6,255 bases of DNA from JBIOJM01 sp044450785 (GTDB taxonomy: Bacteria; Planctomycetota; Planctomycetia; Isosphaerales; Isosphaeraceae). Below, one piece after another: positions 1 to 5,400 of this stretch. Made by a program: the position numbers and the translations under genes. The notes under the pieces were generated by a model. That model was not told the DNA's origin. It saw only the letters and a list, made by a program, of their open reading frames with translations, and did no database searches. Location: assembly GCA_044450785.1 (NCBI GenBank), contig JBIOJM010000468.1, forward strand, positions 1-6,255, given 5' to 3'. Each line of letters starts with the position of its first letter. The first letter of the stretch is position 1.

Positions 1-165
1 CCCGCGTGCCTAAGCCAAACCCCGGCGGCTCGCGCCGTGCCGCTCAGATATCATGCGCCCTCCGAGACCGCCAACCCTCACCCCTCGATCTTGCCGGTGA
101 CCGCGGCGGAGCGTTCTCGTCAGCGGTACGGCGCTAGCCGCCGGTGTTTGGCTTCGGCACGCGGG
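1..165. repeat. Long imperfect inverted repeat, arms 1-44 and 122-165
   Basis: Bases 1-44 match the reverse complement of 122-165 at 40 of 44 positions, with mismatches only at arm-1 positions 11, 21, 31 and 39 and no gaps. Shared blocks include CCCGCGTGCC, AAGCCAAAC, CCGGCGGCT and GCGCCGT. The 77 bases between the arms show no obvious gene. The left arm begins at the window edge, so the repeat may extend further. Two opposed copies of a dispersed intergenic repeat, or a small MITE-like unit, would explain it; similar GC-rich repeats are common between genes in large planctomycete-type genomes. The inverted match is directly seen; what kind of element it is remains inference. Confidence 0.8.
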
Positions 166-248
166 GGATCCCTGTGAAGTCATTGACCTGACGCTCAATA
201 GAGGGCGCTCGCAAGTCAGTCGAGCGAGTTTCGATTATCGTTGTCGCA

Positions 249-263
249 CGGGCTTCCAGCCCG
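249..263. repeat. Short perfect hairpin downstream of pdxH
   Basis: CGGGCT (249-254) and AGCCCG (258-263) form a perfect 6-bp GC-rich stem with a 3-base loop, about 28 bases past the pdxH stop. On the transcribed strand no U-run follows it, so it is not a canonical intrinsic terminator. It could be a 3'-end stabilising hairpin or a fragment of a dispersed palindromic repeat. Confidence 0.5.
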
Positions 264-270
264 CGGAGGT

Positions 271-329
271 GAACAAGGCGGCTCTTCTCTTCACGGAGCG
301 AGCCGTTCAATCAGCCAGCCGCCTTGTTC
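271..329 (-). repeat. 13-bp perfect inverted repeat spanning the pdxH stop codon
   Basis: GAACAAGGCGGCT (271-283) is the exact reverse complement of AGCCGCCTTGTTC (317-329). The 33-base loop contains the pdxH stop codon (291-293). In the pdxH mRNA the 5' arm lies in the last coding codons (EQGGW region) and the 3' arm just past the stop, so a 13-bp stem would enclose the end of the reading frame. There is no U-tract after it. It could act as a transcript-end or mRNA-protecting structure, but the loop is long for a terminator. The symmetry is seen; its function is inferred. Confidence 0.6.
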
Positions 330-929
330 GCGTTTCGTGTACCGCAGTCGGTCGTGCAGCCGGTTGGGGCGCCCTTGCCAGAATTCGATCGACTCGTGCA
401 CGAGTCGATAGCCGCCCCAGTTGACAGGGCGGGGGACCTCGCCCTCGGGATACTGGTTCTCCAGCGCGCCGAATCGCGCCTCCAGGACACCCCGGCTCGC
501 GACAACGTCGCTCTGCGGCGAGGCCCAGGCCCCGATCCGCGCGCCCTTGGGCCGGCTGTGGAAGTATCGGTCCGACTCTTCGCCGGCGACCCGCTCGACC
601 CGCCCTTCGACCCGGACCTGCCGCTCGAGCTCGTGCCAGAAGAAGACGAGGGCCGCGTAGGGGTTGGCCTCCAGCTCGCGCGCTTTCCGGCTCTCGTAGT
701 TCGTGAAGAAAGCGAAGCCGCGGTCGTCGACTCCGCGCAGCAAGACCATTCGCGCCGAGGGGCGTCCGTCCGGAGTTGCCGTCGCCAGTGCCATCGCATT
801 CGACTCGGCAACCCCGCTTTGCGAGGCCTCGTCGAACCAAACCACGAACTGGCGGATCGGGTCGGGGTCAACCTGCTCCTCAAGGAGGCTGGAACGGTTG
901 TGCTCTTTACGCTGCTCGTGCATCGTCAC
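291..929 (-). CDS. pdxH: Pyridoxamine 5'-phosphate oxidase
   Basis: FMN-dependent cytoplasmic enzyme that oxidises pyridoxamine 5'-phosphate or pyridoxine 5'-phosphate to pyridoxal 5'-phosphate, the last step of vitamin B6 cofactor synthesis and salvage. The 212-residue length fits the family (about 218 in E. coli). The FMN-site block RMVLLRG (60-66), FTNYESRKA (75-83) and LERQV (101-105) are present. The substrate-site motif RYFHSRP (121-127), WGGYRL (171-176), EFWQG (182-186) and NRLHDR (189-194) are also present, as is the typical ERLAP C-terminus. The position equivalent to E. coli Ser137 is Ala130, a variation I believe is common in the family. The start is GTG at 929, 8 bases after GAGGAA (943-938); an ATG two codons later (923) would be 14 bases from it. 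A 117-base gap separates it from the protease gene upstream, so it may have its own promoter or be read through from that operon. Nothing ties it functionally to the protease module. Confidence 0.97.
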   Translation of the reverse strand: MTMHEQRKEHNRSSLLEEQVDPDPIRQFVVWFDEASQSGVAESNAMALATATPDGRPSARMVLLRGVDDRGFAFFTNYESRKARELEANPYAALVFFWHELERQVRVEGRVERVAGEESDRYFHSRPKGARIGAWASPQSDVVASRGVLEARFGALENQYPEGEVPRPVNWGGYRLVHESIEFWQGRPNRLHDRLRYTKREQGGWLIERLAP

Positions 930-1046
930 GGCGGAGGTTCCTCAGCGAGCTTCGTGCGGGCTCACCCATGAAAAAGAGGCAACTTCCACCCTGAACCGTG
1001 CCACAGGTCGTTGGCCAGGGGAAGCGATACCGCTCGCGGCCCGAAG
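930..1046. other. Intergenic gap between the protease gene and pdxH
   Basis: Apart from the pdxH ribosome binding site, I see no clear terminator or sigma-70-type promoter in these 117 bases. A minus-strand ATG at 969 opens a 20-codon frame ending at 907, inside pdxH, but it lacks a well-placed Shine-Dalgarno sequence and is probably chance. Confidence 0.5.
938..943 (-). promoter_or_regulatory. Ribosome binding site of pdxH, favours the GTG start
   Basis: GAGGAA on the minus strand lies 8 bases before GTG (929) and 14 bases before the in-frame ATG (923). The spacing favours GTG, adding two residues to the N-terminus. Confidence 0.55.
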
Positions 1047-2864
1047 TTAGCGCGGGCTCTTCGATGCGTCTTCTCGTCCTGGGTACAGTTGGGCGGCGAA
1101 CCGCTTGTCGCTTTCCGAGAGTTTCGTATGCCAGTCAACGACGAGGCCTTCCGCCAACCCCTCGGGGATCGGGAACATCATGATCGATTGTGGGTCGAAC
1201 GGCCGGTATTCGGGGTCCTCGAACTTTGGGAACACATTGAGTATTGTATCTTCGATCACCGACGGCGGCCAGTTATTTGGGGGACCACCGTAATACTTCA
1301 TCACAGCCTCCCGATTCCAGCGGATCTTCGCATTGGGGCTCTTTTGCTCGTGGATTAGCCCCAGGACATGGCCAAACTCGTGGCGGATCACGCGTGCCGC
1401 GTCCTCCTCGTCGACGGCATTCTGCACCAATCCAAGGTTCGTCGTCGGCTGATCGGCCATCACCGTCAGCGCATCGGTCCCCAATGCCGACCAAGAGCCC
1501 GGTTGTGCAAAAGTGATCCGGATCGGCGCGTTCTTCGGATCGGAACCGAAATCGAAGTTCAGGTTTGCATGCTGTGTCCATTCCGGGGCGTACTTCTTGA
1601 CAAGCCCTTTTACCTTGTCGTCGCCGTCGAGGAAGCGTATACGGAGGACGGCACCGTTCTTCCAGAGCCTCCACTGGCCTTTCAACTCCGGGTCGCGCGC
1701 CAACGCGGTTGACACGGCGGGTCGGTTCTCAACTCGCGACTCTTCGGCCTTGACCTGGGCTTCCTTTGCGAGCGCCTGTTCCTTGCTGTACCGGATCCGG
1801 CGAACGATCGCCTCCAGTTCGCTGTTCTTCCGGTCTAGCTCCTTATTCGTGTTAGTAAGCTCGTCTTGCGCCTTTTCGAGATCGATGGTTTTTTTCTGCA
1901 TGTTATTCCGGGAGTGCTCGGCGTCCATCCGTCTAGCGTCGGCCAATTCACTGTTCATCTTGTAGTACCATGCCGACACACCCCATCCCGAAAGAGCGAC
2001 GATCGCAAGAATTCCAAAGACCGATTTCAAGAGTCGATCCCGTTCGTTTTTCTGGCGCTCGATATAGCGGCTATCGTCAATCAGCTTGCGTTCGGCTGCG
2101 TTTCGGTCTTGATAGGTCTGGGCCTCCTCGAGTTCCTCCCCCTTGAGCAGCTTATCCGCGGAGCGGCCCGCGCGGTTCCACGACTCGGCGAGTTCCCGAA
2201 AGGCCCGCCTTTTGTCGAGCCACTTTTTGTAGGTGCCCCAAGACGTGAGCAGGGCCTTCGTCGCGAGCTGCACGCGCTCGGCATCGGAAGAGTCGCCTCT
2301 GGTAACACGGATGACACGCATCTTCGCCAATTCCGTGATCACGCGATCGACTGCTTCGGACGAAGGTAAGACGTCATAGAGGGCGGCCCGGGAGGTCGGG
2401 ACCGGCTCGAACGTCTGACCATCGGGGCCCAAGCGTACAAGGCGGAGCAGGACGCATCGGGCGACCGCTTGATCCTGCGGCTGAAGCCCTGCCAGCCAAC
2501 GATCGGCGGCCGACGCAGCCATGCTGACTGTCGATGGATCGAACTCGGCGAGCAGAGTCTCCTCGAACTTAGGTTTGACGACCACGTTGCGCTTGGCGTC
2601 GCCGTCCTCGCTTCGGGCGGCGGTGGCCAGCTTGGCGGCCCAGAAGTTGATCAGACCCTGGGCGGACGTCCGGTCATCCCGGGCGTCGAGGATGGACCCG
2701 GTGGCGGCCGCGCGGGACAGGAAGCGCAGGACTCGGCCGGAGCCCTCAGCGGTCGCAAGGAGCGACTTCAAGTCGTTCACCAGCAGGGTGTGCTCCCTCT
2801 CGATGGCGTCCAGGGAGTCGAAGCGGTTATCGGATGCCTTGGGCTCGGAGGTTTCAGTTGACAT
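1047..2864 (-). CDS. Membrane-anchored astacin-like metallopeptidase with nSTAND1-type flanking modules but no NTPase
   Basis: A 605-residue mosaic. Residues 15-110 (RAAATGSILD, TSAQGLINFW, LLAEFDP) resemble the cap that, as I recall, precedes nSTAND1 ATPases. Residues 130-280 (RVQLATKALLTSWGTYKKWL, FRELAESWNRAGRSADKLL, DDSRYIERQ) match the winged-helix/helical segment that follows such ATPases. No Walker A or B motif lies between or elsewhere. A hydrophobic helix at about 281-299 follows a basic stretch (RQKNERDRLLK), then a coiled coil at 302-378. Residues 395-600 form a metzincin peptidase of the astacin-like (M12A) type: WKNGAVLRIRF, GSWSALGTDAL, zinc motif HEFGHVLGLIHE (His495, Glu496, His499, His505) and Met-turn SIMMF (560-564). 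The usual Met-turn Tyr is Phe564. The start overlaps the EAD1 gene by 11 bases, implying coupled translation. By the positive-inside rule the peptidase should lie outside the cytoplasm. It probably cleaves proteins; substrate and trigger are unknown. The peptidase assignment is strong, the nSTAND ancestry moderate. Confidence 0.9.
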   Translation of the reverse strand: MSTETSEPKASDNRFDSLDAIEREHTLLVNDLKSLLATAEGSGRVLRFLSRAAATGSILDARDDRTSAQGLINFWAAKLATAARSEDGDAKRNVVVKPKFEETLLAEFDPSTVSMAASAADRWLAGLQPQDQAVARCVLLRLVRLGPDGQTFEPVPTSRAALYDVLPSSEAVDRVITELAKMRVIRVTRGDSSDAERVQLATKALLTSWGTYKKWLDKRRAFRELAESWNRAGRSADKLLKGEELEEAQTYQDRNAAERKLIDDSRYIERQKNERDRLLKSVFGILAIVALSGWGVSAWYYKMNSELADARRMDAEHSRNNMQKKTIDLEKAQDELTNTNKELDRKNSELEAIVRRIRYSKEQALAKEAQVKAEESRVENRPAVSTALARDPELKGQWRLWKNGAVLRIRFLDGDDKVKGLVKKYAPEWTQHANLNFDFGSDPKNAPIRITFAQPGSWSALGTDALTVMADQPTTNLGLVQNAVDEEDAARVIRHEFGHVLGLIHEQKSPNAKIRWNREAVMKYYGGPPNNWPPSVIEDTILNVFPKFEDPEYRPFDPQSIMMFPIPEGLAEGLVVDWHTKLSESDKRFAAQLYPGREDASKSPR

Positions 2865-4161
2865 GAGTCGCAGTCCTCAACTGGACGTCCAGGTAAGCGG
2901 CTTCCTGGACGAGATCGCTGGTGATAGCGAGGAGTTCTTCATCGACGTTATGGAAGAGTCGCCGGAATCGATCGACAAAGTTCGCGAAGATGTCTCCCGC
3001 CGGCTTGGGGTCGTTCGGGGACAGTTTCGCCGTCGACTCGAAGGAATTGGGAATCTGGGCCACCCGAACAGCCAGGGTGTCGTCGGGCCTCCGCGACGCG
3101 ATGGCCTGCAGGTCGGCCTTGACCGACTCCCAGGAGGGGACGCGGTCCGGAGTGACCACGGCGGCCGTCTCTGCCTGGGCCAGCGACGTCTCGATGCGCT
3201 GGCAGTTGTCGTGGTCGCTGATCAGCCTGGATAGACGGTCGCAGAGCGCCCGGAATCGGTTGAGCCGCTCGCGGAACTCGGCCATGAAGGCAGGCACGGA
3301 AGCTCCCGACGGGCCAAGCCCGGCGAGGATCGTGTCCATCAAGTCAACAAGCTCCAGAGGCTTGAGCCGCCGGGCGCAGCGAACCAGGTCGGAGTTCAGC
3401 CCGGCCTGCTGGTTCGGCAACGTCCTCAAGGCCTCGACGATCCCGGTTAGTGCGTTAAGGTCCCTTCTGGTGACGGCGTCCTTCAGACCCGTCACCACCC
3501 GCCCGAATGGCTCCACCCAGTCGGCATCCGCGGGGTCCTCCAACGAGGCGGTGCTCTTCACGGCCGACTCGTAATCTTCCTTGAGGTCGTCGCCGATCAT
3601 GTCGATCTCCAAGGAGTTGGCCGGGTTCTGCTTGAACCGCTCGGCCGCCTGTGAGATCGCCTCTCGCTTCGACTGGAGATTGTGGAGCCCTTCGTGCAGC
3701 TTCTTGAAGCCGCTCAGATAGCGGAACTGTTTTCGACGCTCTACAAATCGCTCATTGAACCGGATGACGTTATCCTTCACCGCGGTCGGCATCGCCGATG
3801 TCGCGGAGGGGGCCGCCCCACCGGCAGAGGACAAACCCAGCTCGGTGGCGAGCGCGCGGACGTCAGGCCGCGTCGACCGCATCTCCTGGATACCGCGGAC
3901 CAACTGCGCTACGAGCGAGCGTCGTTCAACAGCATCGATCAGCTCGACGACAATCACCTCCAAGCGCTCGTTGACCGGGGCGATGACTTCAAGTCTCGTC
4001 GCGAGCTCCTTCACGTGTATCCGTACAAGCTCCTTCAACTCTTCAAGGTCGAAGGCCTCGAGCAGGATCGTCTTGAGCCGTATATGAATGTCAATCGCGT
4101 TCGCAGGCATGGGGTTCCCACTGATCGATGGGGCCATCGGCTGAGCCGGGGCTTGTGACAT
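2854..4161 (-). CDS. EAD1 (effector-associated domain) protein with long helical C-terminal region
   Basis: 435 residues. After a Pro/Ala-rich start, residues about 25-112 look like effector-associated domain 1, a death-like helical adaptor domain of bacterial conflict systems: LKTILLEAFDLEELKELVRI (29-48), then a leucine-patterned ELATRLEVI, then LEVIVVELIDAVERRSLVAQ (67-86) and a TRPDVRALA tail. A flexible linker (112-128) leads to a wholly helical region (130-430) with GFKKLHEGLHNLQ (151-163); I recall a similar LHxxLHxLQ motif in other EAD-linked proteins. I recognise no enzyme domain, signal peptide or membrane helix, so it is probably a cytoplasmic adaptor or sensor. EADs typically recruit partners through matching EADs, and the overlapping downstream protease is the obvious candidate effector. 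The start is uncertain: ATG at 4161 has only AAGG 3 bases upstream, while ATG at 4110 has GGGA 5 bases upstream and still precedes EAD1. EAD1 assignment fairly sure; C-terminal function unknown. Confidence 0.85.
   Translation of the reverse strand: MSQAPAQPMAPSISGNPMPANAIDIHIRLKTILLEAFDLEELKELVRIHVKELATRLEVIAPVNERLEVIVVELIDAVERRSLVAQLVRGIQEMRSTRPDVRALATELGLSSAGGAAPSATSAMPTAVKDNVIRFNERFVERRKQFRYLSGFKKLHEGLHNLQSKREAISQAAERFKQNPANSLEIDMIGDDLKEDYESAVKSTASLEDPADADWVEPFGRVVTGLKDAVTRRDLNALTGIVEALRTLPNQQAGLNSDLVRCARRLKPLELVDLMDTILAGLGPSGASVPAFMAEFRERLNRFRALCDRLSRLISDHDNCQRIETSLAQAETAAVVTPDRVPSWESVKADLQAIASRRPDDTLAVRVAQIPNSFESTAKLSPNDPKPAGDIFANFVDRFRRLFHNVDEELLAITSDLVQEAAYLDVQLRTATHVN
2865..2885 (-). 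promoter_or_regulatory. Coupled start region of the protease gene within the EAD1 gene
   Basis: The protease ATG (2864-2862) lies inside the last codons of the EAD1 gene (CAT GTC AAC TGA), in a different frame. GAGG at 2878-2875 sits 10 bases upstream, slightly long for a Shine-Dalgarno sequence. The 11-base overlap with a serviceable site points to translational coupling, so the two proteins are likely made together. Confidence 0.6.
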
Positions 4162-4198
4162 CGGCCTTAACTTGGCCCAGGGAGCCGGTCACGGATCT

Positions 4199-4210
4199 TC
4201 CCGATCGGGA
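4199..4210. promoter_or_regulatory. 12-bp perfect palindrome upstream of the EAD1 gene, possible operator
   Basis: TCCCGATCGGGA is perfectly self-complementary and lies 38 bases before the ATG at 4161, just downstream of a -10-like TAGAAT (minus strand, 4223-4218). A dimeric regulator could bind there and control the two-gene module. No regulator gene is present in the window, and no second copy of the palindrome was noticed. Confidence 0.3.
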
Positions 4211-4217
4211 TACCCTG

Positions 4218-4223
4218 ATTCTA
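4218..4223 (-). promoter_or_regulatory. Possible -10 element for the EAD1-protease operon
   Basis: TAGAAT on the minus strand matches TATAAT at five of six positions and would give a leader of roughly 50 bases before the ATG at 4161. No convincing -35 (TTGACA-like) hexamer stands at 16-18 bases. A promoter in this 119-base gap is expected from the hairpin at the end of the upstream gene, but this exact assignment is weak. Confidence 0.25.
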
Positions 4224-4260
4224 ACAAGGCGGCGCGTTGAATGCCGAGGGGTCGCCATAT

Positions 4261-4285
4261 AATGATCGAGCGCGATCAGATCATT
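4261..4285 (-). terminator. Hairpin directly after the epimerase stop, possible weak terminator
   Basis: On the minus strand TGATCG (4278-4273), loop CGCT, and CGATCA (4268-4263) form a 6-bp stem followed by TTATAT, beginning 2 bases after the epimerase stop. A competing fold pairs AATGATC (4285-4279) with GATCATT (4267-4261) across an 11-base loop. The AT-rich tail suits an intrinsic terminator, but the stem is short and the T-tract imperfect. It would separate the glycan gene pair from the EAD1-protease pair. Confidence 0.35.
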
Positions 4286-5333
4286 TCCGAGGCAGCTTTC
4301 GCACGGCCTGCAGCACGTCGTCGACGATCGTCTCGAGGTTGCGGGTGATTTCCCAACCCGGGTAGTGCGCCCGAAGCTTGGCCAGATCGGAGATATAGAC
4401 GATATGGTCGCCAACCCGCGGCCGCTCCTCGTACTGTCGGGGAATGCGCTGGCCCGTGAGCTGCTCCAGCCGATCGAGCAATTCCAGGATCGAGGCGGCG
4501 TTATCGCGGCCACCCCCCAGGTTGTACACCTCGCCCGGCCGCGGATCGTGATAGAACGCTTCGAATGCCCTGATCACGTCCTCACTGTGGATCTGGTCGC
4601 GGACCTGCTTGCCTTTATGGCCGATGATCGTGTAAGGCTCGCCGCTGACCGCCACGCGGACCAAGTAGGCGAGGAAGCCGTGGAGCTGAACGGCACTGTG
4701 GAACGGCCCGGTCAGGCAGCCGCCCCGGAAGATCCCCGTCTTCATCCCGAAGTAGCGGCCGTATTCTTGCGCCATCACGTCGCCGGCCAGCTTGCTGACG
4801 CCGAAGAGGCTGTGCAGGCAACGATCCACCCGGCAGGTCTCGCCGATCCCCTCGCGATCGGCCGGATCGGCGTAATCGTACCGTGTGGGCAACTCAACCA
4901 GCGGCAGCTCGTTGGGCACGTCGCCGTAGACCTTGTTGGTGCTCATCAAGATGAAGACGGCCTCGGGGGCGTGCCGGCGGGTCGCCTCCAACAGGTTGAG
5001 CGTGCCGACCGCGTTCACGTCGAAGTCGTCGAACGGCCGGGTGCTGGCCAGGTCGTGCGATGGCTGCGCAGCGCAGTGGATCAGCAGATCAGGCTGGATC
5101 TCGCGGAGGACCTCGAGTACCGCCCCTCGGTCGCGGATGTCCAGGGCCCGGTGCTCGAACCGCTTGCACGATCCCTCGAGCTGTCGCAGGTTCCAGGTCG
5201 TGTCCCCTGCCGGTCCGAAGAAATCGGCGCGCATGTTGTTATCGATGCCATAGACGTGCGTGGCGCGCCGATCGAAGTAGCGAACCGCTTCGGACCCGAT
5301 CAGGCCGCTACTCCCGGTCACCAAGACTTTCAT
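4281..5333 (-). CDS. NAD-dependent epimerase/dehydratase (extended SDR), CDP-paratose 2-epimerase-like
   Basis: 350 residues, the normal length for an extended short-chain dehydrogenase/reductase acting on nucleotide sugars. The N-terminus MKVLVTGSSGLIGSEAV carries the Rossmann TGxxGxxG motif (6-13), followed by an acidic NAD-binding Asp31 (GIDNN), ALDIRD (63-68) and HCAAQPSHDLA (86-96). STNKVYGD (131-138) and GKQVRDQIHSEDVI (241-254) closely recall CDP-paratose 2-epimerase (RfbE/Tyv), so a cytoplasmic sugar-nucleotide epimerase is likely; the exact substrate cannot be read from sequence. The active-site YxxxK appears as FGVSK (177-181), with Phe replacing the catalytic Tyr; I recall this Phe in a subgroup of related proteins, so it may be typical of the subfamily. 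The ATG at 5333 is 8 bases after GGAGG (5346-5342). The methyltransferase gene ends 67 bases upstream, so co-transcription is probable. Confidence 0.9.
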   Translation of the reverse strand: MKVLVTGSSGLIGSEAVRYFDRRATHVYGIDNNMRADFFGPAGDTTWNLRQLEGSCKRFEHRALDIRDRGAVLEVLREIQPDLLIHCAAQPSHDLASTRPFDDFDVNAVGTLNLLEATRRHAPEAVFILMSTNKVYGDVPNELPLVELPTRYDYADPADREGIGETCRVDRCLHSLFGVSKLAGDVMAQEYGRYFGMKTGIFRGGCLTGPFHSAVQLHGFLAYLVRVAVSGEPYTIIGHKGKQVRDQIHSEDVIRAFEAFYHDPRPGEVYNLGGGRDNAASILELLDRLEQLTGQRIPRQYEERPRVGDHIVYISDLAKLRAHYPGWEITRNLETIVDDVLQAVRKLPRK

Positions 5334-5341
5334 ACGTGAAT

Positions 5342-5346
5342 CCTCC
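5342..5346 (-). promoter_or_regulatory. Ribosome binding site of the epimerase gene
   Basis: GGAGG, 8 bases before the ATG at 5333. This is the strongest Shine-Dalgarno match in the window and it fixes the start, placing the Rossmann motif at the expected distance from the N-terminus. Confidence 0.75.
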
Positions 5347-5400
5347 AGGATGCTCCCTCAGTTCGTTCTCTCTGGTACGCGATCTCAGCGGCGCTCACCA

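Larger units (their letters stand above)
1..290. other. Intergenic stretch beyond the 3' end of pdxH, no convincing gene
   Basis: No reading frame here looks like a protein. The only minus-strand frame of any length, about 62 codons at 10-198, runs through both repeat arms and is rich in Arg, Ser and Gly, as expected of chance GC-rich frames. Besides the long inverted repeat, the stretch contains a short perfect hairpin at 249-263 and one arm of the 13-bp inverted repeat described at 271-329. No tRNA-like fold was recognised. Confidence 0.6.

Noticed and set aside
10..198. Minus-strand 62-codon frame at the left end
   Set aside because: It runs through both inverted-repeat arms, is rich in Arg, Ser and Gly, and has no recognisable family.
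907..969. 20-codon minus-strand frame overlapping the pdxH start, possible leader peptide
   Set aside because: No well-placed ribosome binding site and no regulatory codon bias; probably chance.
324..971. Plus-strand open frame opposite pdxH
   Set aside because: It is open only because of high GC; the minus strand encodes an unmistakable PdxH.
1889..1895. Run of seven A on the coding strand within the protease gene, possible slippage site
   Set aside because: The frame is CAG AAA AAA ACC, not the usual -1 heptamer phase, and the full-length frame already joins all domains, so no frameshift is needed.
1047..2864. Reading the protease protein as an intact STAND NTPase
   Set aside because: No Walker A (GxxxxGK[ST]) or Walker B motif is present, and the space between the two flanking modules is only about 20 residues.
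4365..5339. Long plus-strand open frame opposite the epimerase gene
   Set aside because: Its translation is a shadow of a clear SDR gene in GC-rich DNA, with no domain and no good ribosome binding site.
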